Positions 36,541 to 47,876 of a DNA stretch of 64,000 nt are shown here, in pieces. The DNA comes from Apostichopus japonicus. Lineage: Eukaryota; Echinodermata; Holothuroidea; Aspidochirotida; Stichopodidae. Location of the stretch: the NCBI RefSeq assembly GCF_037975245.1, contig NC_092563.1, positions 7,373,501 through 7,437,500 on the forward strand. The letters run 5' to 3'. How positions within the stretch are numbered: position 1 is the first letter of the stretch; every line of letters begins with the position of its first letter. Under the pieces are notes generated by a model, which worked only from the letters and a program-made list of their open reading frames with translations, did no database searches and had not been told where the DNA came from. Made by a program: the position numbers and the translations under genes.

Positions 36541-39500
36541 CTGTAAAAAAGAATGTTTAATAGTAAGTATGGCATTGTAGTAACTAGTAAGTATGGCATT
36601 GTAGTAAATGTGGCATTGTAGTAAGTATGGCATTGTAGTAAGTATGGCATTGTAGTAAATATGGCATTTTAGTAAGTATGGCATTGCAGTAAGTATGGCA
36701 TTGTAATAAGTATGGCATTGTGGTAAGTATGGCATTGTGGTAAATATGGTATTGTAGAATGTTGTTTCATCTACTAAGACAAAATTGATTTGAATATTCG
36801 TCTGCATGGTTTTAAGTTGATATTATTTGTTATTTTAGTTTAATGCACGAACGTGTGAAGTCGAGACTTAGAGGTATTGTATCCTAAACTATGATAGTCC
36901 TAAAACGGTCTCAGATTCTCAAGCCTAAACATTTCCCCCAAAACAAACCTTTCTATACGCATTTCCCTCATACACGGTATCTAATTGTACACTCATCTGT
37001 GTTTGTGTATGAACTTTTAGCATGCAATAGAGACGGCGGGAAGGTGGTGAATGGTGATGTGAGGTTTATATTTGAAGTCCATCATTTACCTTCTATTTGA
37101 AGATGGTTCAGTAAAAGAGTATAATCTAAGATAATAATTAACGACGCACTCGGCCGAAAACCTTGTACCCTCTTGAGTCGGTTTTACTACCGCTGGGATC
37201 CAACTAATCATGCTCCACTAAATGATTTCAAGGTACGTGTTGGTTGCCCAAAATGACATCATCAGATTTGTTCGACACTGCAGCCATATGCAAATAAGCC
37301 TATACTAAATACATAGAACATATGTACGGGGATACTAACAAACTGACATGTATACTACTTTCTAACATATTTTCATCGTAAACTTAACTACTTCCGAACA
37401 ATTCATTAGAATGCCGCTGCGTAAAGGTTGTCAAGGCGACATGCTTCGCCGCGCGACAGTCTTTGCCGCCCTCAAAATGGCCTTCTTATTAGTGTCTTCT
37501 CTCCTATAGGACAAAATTCATCACTTGTGTAGGCTACGGTACGAAAACTTTGCTTAAGGTTTCCATGGAAACGTGCTTTACTTGATATTACTGTAATCAC
37601 GGTTCCCGAGGCAAGTTCCATGGGCAATATTCAGGATAATGTATTTTTTACAGACGAAAATCCTTGAAGCATGAATATTACGTGCTCTGAGAAAATGGAT
37701 TTGTCTATGTAGGCCTATAATTGTAGGCCTACATAGACAAATTCATTTCTTCTTTGATAATAATAACAACAATAATGCATGCCTAAGAAAATGTTATGCG
37801 TTTTAAGGGAGTAATTTCAGATACTTGTTTTATTATTTAACTGAGAGGAAACGAGAAGGAAAATATATTTCTTGCAAACGATGACGTCATATTGCCTGAA
37901 TGTTTGAACACAATGAATTCGAAATCGTTTTTGAAGAACAACTCAACGATTTCACTTGCACATTACTAGTGTGGCCTATGTAGGAATGGGGGTGGTAATT
38001 GGGGCTAGGCAGTCCCTTTGATTGCAATAGTTGTAATTCAGTCTTGCCTGTCTGTTGAGAATACACGAGTTGTGTATTCAAGGGGGAGGGGGGGGGGGGG
38101 ATCGCCCTTAGGCGGAGATCCAAGTAGTGGGGAGGTACAGCCCCCTTTCAACATCACACAAAAGTTCAATAGTATTTACTAGCACAATATCTAATCCATG
38201 GTCTAAATATGCCCCAGTTTGCATGTCTAGAATTTCATATAGAGAGATCCCCCTACATGGGAGTTGGCTCCAACGACCCAATGGTCACACCCATCCTTTA
38301 TCCTGGATTCACCTCTGGCCTTTCCTACCTCATGACCCTAAATCATGCATCGAGTTCAGTATCCCTACCTAAATCAGTCTGGGAAGTTTCTAATTTTCCC
38401 CACCCCCACCCCACCCGACCGCCACCCCACCCCTGCAACTTTGAAATCCTTTCCACGCCACTACTACACGAAGAGCACAGACAACCAAACTTCCGAGGCC
38501 CCACCCCCAACAACCCCAACCGATTAAAATGAAACAAGTTAAAGTTAAAGTTGAAGGTTTACAGTCTTGTATGAGGCTAATGCCTCCTCACATGACTTTA
38601 CAACTTAACCCCTGGTCATTGGTAACTTGTCACACCCACACACCAAAGTGTGCACAATTCAATCAATCTCTCCTGGGGCACCACAGTGCACCACAACAAC
38701 GTGTCCCCCGGGGGACTTCCCATAGGGTGCAGCCACAAACCGGCGCATGCAACTATATTTACAAGTTACCTCGCAGGTCCCCATTTATACACCTGGGTGA
38801 AGAGAGGCAATGGAGATAAAGCGCCTTGCCCAAGGACACAACGCAATGGTCTGGCCAGGGCTCGAACCTGAAATCCTTAGATTAGATCACAAGTCCAGTG
38901 CCTTAACCACTTGACCACAACGCCCTCCAAGTCTGTTGCTGTTAGAATTACATACATACTCGACAACGTAACTATGGTGATATCTTGAGGACGAAAGTCT
39001 CTGCGTTCAGATATGCTCTGTATACAGGTAACATAGTCAAATCGTGTAGATAATACAATTTTGTTTACGGCTGTCTTTGTCATCGGCGACATCCGCCGTG
39101 TATGGTTAATGTCAGCTGTTAGTAGGGGGGGGGGGGGGAGAGATAGGAACTCCAGAAAGGCATCAGGCATATATCAGATAAAAGCGCGCTTTATAGGAGT
39201 GGGGAGTGACTGTTAAATTAGGGCTCTTGATAGACTCTTTACTTTTAGTGAAGCTGAAGATTTCAACAGTATGTGAATGCGTGTCCGAATAAGGTAAACC
39301 GGCTTATAGTATGAACACTGCGCATAAACACCACCTTCGATAACTGGCCTAAAATAGGTAAGGGCGTTGCTATTGATATACCGTGAACCTGCACATGTGC
39401 CTGCCAAACGGGTTCATACATATTTTGAAGAAAAACAATTGCTTCCCTTTATGAATTGGTCGCAAATGACTTGTGGCAAACAGTTCTCTATAATTAGGCT

Positions 39501-40662
39501 ATGGATAACAGATGGCGCTCTGCATAATTTATCATTCATGACATAAATACATTTATGTGTAGCGAGTCACACCTCATCAAACCATGCGTGAGCCATTAAT
39601 GAAGACTGATGTGACTGTATGCTTGTTAATTCTGCAGCATAGTTTGTTGATATACATTGTAGTCAGTAGTAACTGTCCTGGTAAATTAATTATCGATATT
39701 GGCAAAATCATCTAAATTTCGCAGTATATATATATATATATGTTAGCATATATGCACTATACAGAACCGTGTCGTTCGGTGATGCGCTGTGCTATCAGTT
39801 GAATCGTTAAACAAACACATATTGGAATTTACTATATTACAATTAAAATTATAATATGGCATTATAATAGTTAAGCTTATGCGTTATGTAGCATCTCTGT
39901 GTTTATGCTTCGTTTCTATAGGTGTTTATCACACTGAAAACTTAATTAATAGTTTAAAAAACAACAACTTGGAATTAATTGGTTTACAGATGTAATCTCC
40001 TCTCATTAGCTTTATTTTTTCCATCTGTTTCTTCATCTCTGCCATGCATGCAGAGGTGCTAAGACTACAACTCTGCCTAAAGTTATCATTCGAATTGTCA
40101 GACAGCAATGTCGTCTTAGTGTATTGTCTGAAATGTTCACAAGGAACATTCAACGGAGATATGTAGACCCCATTACTGGGTTGTCTATGTTTATCTTATG
40201 GAGGTCCTCGTTATAATAATACACAAGGCTCTCTAACATATGTCATCGGATAGGTATGTTGCCCGTATACACAGATATAACTGAACCTCTAAACAAACAG
40301 ACATCCTACACTGGCACACGCTTATATACAGAGTTATTAGAATCAGGGAGCTGTTAGTGTTACATAGCATCTCACTGTTATACGTAGGTGTCGAAGTATA
40401 CGGTTGGACTACAATAATCTCAAGAATGCTAAGAATGTGACGGGAATGTATTAGGGCTATAACATCGATAACTTGGATGCCTACTTCTCCCATGCATGCG
40501 TTGTATGAAAACACAGAAATTATATTTCATTAAAGCGACTAGGCTCTGTATGAAACGTAGCGATACGGCCCGCCATCATGGTAAACATATGAGCGCAAAA
40601 TACATTGTACAGCTAATTACATGTGGCATGTTTCATATATAATTGGTATATTCCGTACGAGG

Positions 40663-40737
<75 letters not shown>

Positions 40738-43448
40738 TACATATATATATATACATATATATATATACATATACATATACACACACACACATATATACAT
40801 ATATATATATATATATATCACTCTCAAGCAAATATTAACATTTCGTCTGGGTAACATGTAATAAAGCCCTACAACATGTATGTAGACCGTGGCTTTTCGC
40901 ATGTAAAATTCTCGCCTGCAGTTGCCTTTCTGTTGTGAAGCGATAGTAATCTCTGCTGACTACACATCAGCCTGGTTTGCTTGATTTGAGAGGGGTGGGA
41001 ATCATGGGGTGGGGGGGGGGCTTATTAATAGAGGTTTTGAACCGTGTATCGGTTTAGTAAAAAATCGAACCCAACATTCCGCACTCGATACGTAAGTATG
41101 TAGGTGCATGTACCTATGTCATGTCAATGAAGTTGTTAATGTATAAACAATGATTGCTTTACGAGTTAGCGAATATCTTCAGTTCAGTGAAATGTATTTT
41201 ATCGGCATGGTATAGATAGGACTGAAGCTGAAATTTTCGTAATATGTACAAGAGTTCATCCTCCTCCTCCACCCCTCACCTACCCCAGTGTACCCCCAGT
41301 CAGCCGCATTCGTACCAACACGACTCAATTGACGTTTTATAGCATAGGCCTATTTGAAGCCAATATATAGGGGGAAATAACCCTACGCCCTATAAGGGCC
41401 ACTCCAAGGCGTCAGTCTACAGAGAATGTCGAAAATGATGTAATGAAATTGCTTTTATATCGTCTAACTCTACAGTATAACTGTAGGCCTACTTAGCAGA
41501 CATTGTGTACGAAGTAGCCAACAATATTTTACGGTGGCGTAGGAAGGTACTTTTGAGTGGGGGGGGGGGCTGAAGACTGATGGCTGGCCTGGGGGAGGGG
41601 TGTAAGGGGAGAGGTCCCCCTCCCCTTTGAATTTTTTTTTGCATTTCCAGGTGGCCTCAGATGCAATTTGGTGCAATATAGCACACTTCAACACCCACTC
41701 CATTTTGTAAATAATTTTGCATTTTCACCTGGCCTTAGATGCAATTTGGTGCTCCAAATGAGATTTTTTTCTGATTTGGAAATGAAAAAGGGGTTTTCTG
41801 ACTTGCTGAGCGGGGGGGGGGGGCGGAATGATACTTCCGTCCCCCCATATTTTTCACTGGGGGAGCTGGCGCCCCCAGCCCCCCCCGGTTCCTACGCCCT
41901 TGATATTTTACACCTATATCTTAGTTATGTGAAATAAGAAATCACAGTTTCCTGGATTGAAAACGTCGCTATTAAGCCTTGTTTGTGTTATTTTTTCTGC
42001 GACTTCACAAGCATAATATAGTCTAAATGCAATGGGTAAAAGTAGATTACTGGCTACAGTTCTTTAATTTAAAAGAGAATAAATCAAGGTTATATAGAAT
42101 GCCTTTTAATTTATCATGCAAAACATACACATAATTATTCTGTGGCAAAGGAATTCAACGAAAGAATGGCTTTTCAAGGTTCCCTATTCAACGTTTATGG
42201 TGACACGAGTCTATATAATGAATTGGATGCTAACGGAAAATGTGTAAAGTATTGCACCTTACAGCGACGTCGACCTTGTCAGCCTGTGCATTATGCTATG
42301 TTGATCAAATGAAAACACTTAAGTTTTCACCTTCATAATACTTTATGTGAACCCTTCGCAAACTCATTAGCTACCTCAATAATAACGTGTAAGATTAAGA
42401 AAGCGCTGAAGAAAAATAACTTCAAAGAAATGGCACTACGTGTTGAAAAGCAACTCATGGTCTACCTATCTACACGCGCCATCACGGCAGCTGAGGCTTT
42501 AAAATATGTGTCAATAAGATGAGTAAGATGTTTCTTCCAAAATATTCAAGAAAACTTGTATTTAGTTCACTCCCTTAGCAAACAGGTTTACCGGGATTTA
42601 AACAATGAACATATGACAATGGGCTGACATGTGATGGGAGGGAGTGTGTGTGTTTTTGTGGGAGGGATGGGGTGTCATGGTTACGGATCTGACAAAAAAA
42701 AAGACATCAAGTCCACTAACTAAGATAGGCCAATATCATATGTTCTGCAAGTTACCCGTTGTAGTGTATACTATATACGTATTACTAGTCTAGGTCAACG
42801 CACATACTTTGCATACTATAGGGATACAACATCTATTTGTTTTGTAGTACGTCACTCAGACAAATCATTTAATCGAAAAGGTATTGTTTAATCACTTTTT
42901 AAAGGCTTATTTTGATAAAAGAAGCGTTAGAAATACAACACTTAAAATTGGCAAACCACAGAACTAAATAAGATGCCTACAATACTGTACGGAGAATTCA
43001 TGTATATCTGACCTACATGTAGGTCTACATAATGTTGTAGACGTAATACATCGTGTTATAATACATATATATATATATAGCCTATAATAGGCCTATAGTC
43101 GCTCACCTTTACGTCGAGTTCCTCTGGTTTGAAGTTAGCGGCGTCTACAGCTACCTTGAACTCGGTGTTCGTCAACTGCATGTCCCCGGTGGCGACACCA
43201 GTTGGCACTCTAGTATCTAAGCCTTGTCTGCTCGGAGTAGTCACGAAGTAACCCCGATGTGGTACGATCGACCCAGATGTAAAAAAATCATCGTCCCTCA
43301 ATGCGTCGCCAAAGCTATGGTCAAAACCTCGGCTAGGACGGTTCGTAAACGTTTCCCACGGGTCCGTCCGTCGCACAGGGGGAAAGGACGGTTGCGCAAA
43401 ATCGTCAAATCCTGGGTGACTGAAGGGAACGCGACGTTGATACGACAT
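36292..43448 (-). CDS. small heat shock protein (alpha-crystallin/HSP20), two exons, gene span
   Basis: Two exons (43448-43107 and 36540-36292, minus strand) join in phase 0 to 196 residues, typical of metazoan small heat shock proteins. The N-terminal region (residues 1-90) is rich in Phe, Pro, Arg and Asp, as in family members where it drives oligomer formation. The alpha-crystallin domain runs from about residue 92 to 178: FKPEELDVK, then [20 protein letters not shown] and the hallmark AGVLSI. A C-terminal IPISI (IxI-type motif) follows, which in the family docks into the neighbouring subunit. These proteins are ATP-independent holdases that bind unfolding proteins. The 6.6-kb intron splits the domain after K114. 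A TATA box and heat shock element upstream predict heat induction. Which of the many sHSP paralogues it is cannot be said, so no symbol is given. Confidence 0.94.
36556..36760 (+). repeat. 17-bp minisatellite GTAAGTATGGCATTGTA
   Basis: About twelve units occupy the 3' end of the small heat shock gene intron, starting some 20 bases from its acceptor. Read on the gene strand the units are TACTACAATGCCATACT. Confidence 0.9.
37693..37748. repeat. 25-bp near-perfect inverted repeat, 6-base loop
   Basis: The arms 37693-37717 and 37724-37748 (core TTTGTCTATGTAGGCCTA) have a single mismatch and a TAATTG loop. It is in the intron of the small heat shock gene. Confidence 0.9.
38525..38930 (-). mobile_element. 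tRNA-derived SINE
   Basis: On the minus strand the head has a perfect A box TGGTCAAGTGG (38917-38907) and B box GGTTCGAGCCC (38868-38858). A body follows, containing TGTCCTTGGGCAAGGCGC, typical of deuterostome SINEs, with a TTTAAC-repeat tail at the 3' end near 38530. It is about 400 bp and lies in the intron of the small heat shock gene, same strand. A clear target duplication was not found. Confidence 0.8.
40663..40820. repeat. TA dinucleotide microsatellite with TACA interruptions
   Basis: About 70 bases of perfect TA, then ATACATAT and a short CA run, in the small heat shock gene intron. It is likely to be unstable and hard to assemble. Confidence 0.92.
41532..41902. mobile_element. hAT-like MITE with perfect 8-bp duplication
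   Basis: The 371-bp element is flanked by ATATTTTA at 41524-41531 and 41903-41910. The ends are CGGTGGCGTAGGAA and, reversed, CAAGGGCGTAGGAA. It lies in the intron of the small heat shock gene and contains C and G runs and one copy of the G-rich block. Confidence 0.8.
43107..43448 (-). CDS. small heat shock protein, exon 1
   Basis: It starts at the ATG on the minus strand (43448-43446) and ends with AAG before the donor GTGAGC (43106-43101), 114 codons exactly. It encodes the disordered N-terminus and the first beta strands of the alpha-crystallin domain ([20 protein letters not shown]). No upstream in-frame ATG fits better, and the promoter elements lie at the expected distance. Confidence 0.94.
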
Positions 43449-43536
43449 GTTGATCTCTCTGTCTGTTTGTCAGTTTCTTTTCACCAATGTAAACCGAGTT
43501 GATCGCGCGACTGGTCGTCTCGCTAATTGCTCTGTA

Positions 43537-43543
43537 GTATATA
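43537..43543 (-). promoter_or_regulatory. TATA box of the sHSP gene
   Basis: On the minus strand the sequence GCGCATATATACT lies about 90 bases upstream of the ATG. This predicts a transcription start near 43513 and a 5' UTR of about 65 bases. The short TATA-driven leader fits a heat shock gene. Confidence 0.6.
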
Positions 43544-43601
43544 TGCGCCCAAAGTCTCTACGATGTGTGTTCCTTTTAATAACAGACAGACGTTTACGGT
43601 A

Positions 43602-43614
43602 TTCCGGAATCTTC
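43602..43614 (-). promoter_or_regulatory. heat shock element, three perfect alternating modules
   Basis: The sequence TTCCGGAATCTTC is three alternating nGAAn modules (TTC-nn-GAA-nn-TTC), the minimal full binding site for trimeric heat shock factor. It lies about 60 bases upstream of the TATA box, the usual position in inducible hsp promoters. The modules are perfect; binding itself is inferred. Confidence 0.75.
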
Positions 43615-45639
43615 TCGCAAAGCCTTTGCACAGACAAGTACACGATCTTTGGTAATGATATATTACTGCTGTTCCACTTCAGTGCCCCTCAGATATTGTT
43701 GGCAAATCACTGTTGCCATGATAGTTTGGGTTAAACTGACGTCATAGGTATTTCAATACAAGATGGTCGTGCTCATATTGTCTTTCAAAATTGTAAAGAT
43801 GTTTATTCATGCATGACGAAATTTGTAAATATATCGACAAGCAAGAATCTTTAAGTTCAAAGAGTCATGTATGTCTAGCATAGGCCTATATAACGATCAC
43901 GCCTGCACGGTGGAAGGCTGATAATGCATCGTGGATCTCGTAGCGTTGTTGGAGTTAGACATTTCTTTCAATAATATTTCTAGACGGTCTTCGGAACAGG
44001 ATTTACGTACTTGAAATAGCATGTAACAGTGTCGCTTTTTACTTTTTCTGCTTGTGCTCAAACCGAACGAACCGTCGGTTTCGTCACACACCCTTCATTA
44101 ATAAATGTCGGAGAAATTTCGACTAAAACGTATATGTTATTAACGAAACTTCAACAACTGAACTTTTCATTCTATCACTGCGCGCCGAGACGGTATCAAG
44201 CATAACTGCTCGCCTCTAGCAATAAACACATATAAAGGTTTAGTAAATAGTTCCCACATGTTGATACTCCGTGTCATAGTAAAATAACTTACGCTTGGTT
44301 GACGATAATACCAGGACTGAAAGGAAGTTTTGATTAATAGCAGCCCTCGTTTCAAAGGCCATAGAATTTCTTTATCGTCGTCAGCGAGCATGTTTGTGTT
44401 CAATCGCAAATATGATATTTCCGCTCGGATTACGAACGGTATCAAGGGATACGAGAAACTATTTACAGTACATGAGAAAGCAATCTTAGAATACAGCTTA
44501 CCAACGTAAAGTCAATTATAGGTTACGAGTTGAAAGTATAGTGCCATAACTAGCAGGAAACCAGTTCCTTGGAAGTAGTTGGACAAGTGTGGGGGTGGGA
44601 TACAGGGGGTAGGAAGCTTCCAAAAAGTGTGGGGGGGGGGCAGAACACCAGAGGGGAACTTTCTCATTCCACAACCACCACTCGTTATCTATAAACCGAT
44701 ACACACCGGCTATATCACTTAAATATATATAATGTGTAATTAGTATATATGCTATCAATACTATTATGGTGCGCTGCAACATTGATTTTTTATTTATTGA
44801 GATTGTTTATTGTTAACCGTGCTACAAAATGATATGGGATGCCATTTTAAAATAGCATGTACAGACTAAAGATAAATAATAAAATAAAATATTAAATTTA
44901 ACAAAGGCTTAAGATATCCAACAGACAGTTCTTCATCAACGCGGCACATTTTATTTGCCAGTAGGGCACATTTGCTATTTTGGAAAAAGTGGGGGCGTCC
45001 CCCAGTGCCCCCCACTCCTACCCCCTGGTGGGATGGATGGATCACAGTGTCAACAATTGACCAACACCACTGCAACCACCGACAATAGTGACCGTTCCAA
45101 TTCAATATGTGGAATATCTTGAACCCACCCGACACAATATGTACTGAATGGAGCCGTGTTGGTGGGGTTGGGACAGTCAAAGGCATAGGGAGGGGTTCAG
45201 TGAGATTTCGTTATAATTGAAATGCATCTAATCAATAAGTGGCAACACTACAGACTTACATACTAAAACATCGCTTTACGAATTTGTCTTTCATTTGGAT
45301 ACGGTAATTTTTTCTGACTGTTTCGCTTTCAAGGATAGGCCTAACTGAAAAGGAATATATTCGAAGCTACAGCATGACCGTTCTTTGTCATGCTCTAACA
45401 CATATCGAACGAATAATGGCGGATATTTAACAGTTAAAAGTTGGTGTAACATCTATATAAAATAGGCATCAAATAAGTTCAACAATGAGTTCATAAAATT
45501 GGCATCAAATAAGTCCAAACTCAGTTCAGTGTCGGGACGACTTTTTCCTCCATACCCCATCATACCTCTAGATCACCCCCCCCCCCTCCACACACTTTTT
45601 TTGAATTTTTGAACACTAATAAAAATTAGTATGTTCGTC

Positions 45640-46275
45640 CCGCCCCTCCCCACCCTGCACTCTCTTTCACCCTACACTCTCCTTCACCCTCTGCTCTCCT
45701 TCACCCTACCCTCTCCTTCACCCCACCCTCTCCTTCACCCTACCCTCTTCTTCTCTCCTTCACCCTACCCCCTCCTTCTCTCCTTCACCCTACCCTCTCC
45801 TATAGCTTCACCCTACCCTCTCCTATAGCTTCACCCTACCCTCTGCTATAGCTTCACCTAACCCTCTCCTAGCTTCACCCTACCCTCTCATATAGCTTCA
45901 CCTAACCCTCTCCTATAGCTTCACCCTACCCTCTCCTTCACCCTACCCTCTCCTTCACCCTACCCTCTCCTTCACCCTACCCTCTCCTTCACCCTACCCT
46001 CTCATTCACCCTACCCTCTCATTCACCCTACCCTCTCATTCACCCTACCGTCTCCTTGTCTCATTCACCCTACCGTCTCCTTGTCTCCTTCACCCTACCC
46101 TCTCCTTCACCCTACCCTCTCCTTCACCCTACCCTCTCCTTCACCCTACCCTCTCCTTCACCCTACCCTCTCATTCACCCTACCCTCTCATTCACCCTAC
46201 CGTCTCCTTGTCTCCTTCACCCTACCCTCTCCTTCACCCTACCCTCTCCTTCACCCTACCCTCTTCTTCATAATT
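45640..46275 (+). repeat. CACCCTACCCTCTCCTT minisatellite
   Basis: Some 40 units of 15-17 bp, with a subset carrying ATAGCTT. The minus strand is GGGTAGGGT-rich and could form G-quadruplexes. It lies about 2.2 kb upstream of the small heat shock gene. The Pro/Ser/Leu/Tyr open frames are spurious. Confidence 0.9.
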
Positions 46276-46665
46276 ATAATTAAAATATTGTGAAATAAAT
46301 ATTGGTTGTATAGGCTTTAAGCATATCCGTACCGTACCATGCACTGTAAAAATAAGTAAACTGTCTAAACAACATTATTTGAACCCGAATAACTATTATT
46401 ATTCTCTCATAGATAGTATAGGATCTTTCTTACTATTAAAACTGCATTACGATGTTCGCAACTTTGTATACAACTTTACCATTATCCTGTAAGTTGTAAG
46501 GCTGTTGTAATTATCGCAAACAGCTTAGTTTTCTTATTCTCTAAATTTATCTTATAGTAGCGTCTTATAAGCTGCTGAATTTGTAATATGGTTTAAACTC
46601 GCAACTGCATTTTGCGCGCTTTTGAGTCAGCAAATAAGTTAATAACATGACCAAAGTCATGGGCG

Positions 46666-47319
46666 CAAGGGCGGCGGAAGCACTTTTCATCTGGGGGGGG
46701 GGGGGCACCGACATCAAAGGGCACTTTGCAGAAATTCGATTGGACTGATGCAGCCTGATATTTTGTACCCTAGTATAACTCTTATTGTATTATCTTATTT
46801 GCGTATACACATCACTCCATCAACGCCCCCCCCCCCCCTCCTCAAAGAAAAATGCATACTAGCACTGCAATATCCAATGTGCAAATTGGGATACAAGGAA
46901 CAAGTTTTCTTTTGAGACAAAATGAGGTGAAATCATGCTAGTTGCTAATGTAGGAATCTTCCGAATCAGAGTTTATTTCTTGTTTATATCTTAACAAATT
47001 TTTTCCATTCGAAATAGCTTTGAGTTTGACCCACAGAAAATCATTAAAAGTCAGGGGCGTAGCCAGGATTTGCAAAGTTTTATGCACGACTATCTGAGCG
47101 GAGCGCCACCATTGGTTGGCGCGGAGCGTACAAGAAAATTTTTGGTTTACAAACCCCTCAGATGGCCGGAAACGGCCCTTCCCGAGTGTTCATTCTGGTT
47201 CCCTGGCCTCTTGCTAACTTAAGACACCTCAATTTTTATGTAGAAAAAGGGCACATTTTTAACCTGAGGAAAAGTGGGGGGGCACGTGCCCCCTGTGCCC
47301 CCCAGTTCCGCCGCCCTTG
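46666..47319. mobile_element. 654-bp hAT-like MITE, copy 1
   Basis: The perfect 8-bp target duplication CATGGGCG is at 46658-46665 and 47320-47327. The terminal inverted repeats CAAGGGCGGCGGAA are perfect. An inverted second copy lies at 49717-50364. No transposase was seen. Confidence 0.88.
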
Positions 47320-47530
47320 CATGGGCGAAGATCAGTCTTGGATAATGGTGGGGCCGCGTGTCTGTTCTCAGATACTATCTAAGCGGAGAACGACCATGGG
47401 TTAGCGCGTAGAGTAGAAGAATTTTTTGGCAAATATACCTCCCAGACCGCCGAAATAACACTTCCCAGACCCAATGATGCTACCTTAAATTTTAGATCTC
47501 ATGGCTTAGAAATTAAATTTTGGGAAATAC

Positions 47531-47876
47531 ATGGGCGTCTGCAGAAAAAAAAATCAGGGGACAAATAATCCAAATAGACTTTTGTATACGATGGGTCTGA
47601 GGTCCTCTCCCAGAAAACAATTATAGACTGCCGCAAATGCGATTTCCGTCCATGTTAAACAACTGTGGATAAATATAATAAAATGAAAACTGCTGCATGT
47701 CATTTTCACAATACTGGATCAAACTGCGCCAAAGTTCATTACAGGGGAATTTGAAATGCAGCGTTTGGTCAAGACAAATTGGTGGGGACACGGTATATCA
47801 TGTCCCGGGCCCACCACTGAAAAAAAAGTTGGTTGGGACGCGTCCCGCTGTCCCCACCAGTATCTGCGCCCATGAT
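47531..47876. mobile_element. possible further MITE, weak ends
   Basis: The left ATGGGCGTCTGCAGA and reversed right ATGGGCGCAGATACTGG are partly alike, and the interior has GGGACGCGTCCC palindromes. No target duplication was found. Confidence 0.3.

Larger units (their letters stand above)
36541..43106 (-). other. 6.6-kb intron of the small heat shock gene
   Basis: It contains the 17-bp minisatellite, the 25-bp hairpin, a SINE, TA arrays, an hAT-like MITE and several TAGGCCTA palindromes. No additional exon is recognised. Confidence 0.75.

Noticed and set aside
38858-38930. Functional tRNA gene
   Set aside because: The boxes are good, but they continue into a typical SINE body and there is no paired acceptor stem.
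40613-40861. Ile/Tyr-rich open frames on both strands
   Set aside because: Pure consequence of the TA dinucleotide array.
45631-46293. Pro/Ser/Leu-rich open frames
   Set aside because: They follow from the CCCTACCCTCTCCTTCA minisatellite and are open in more than one frame.
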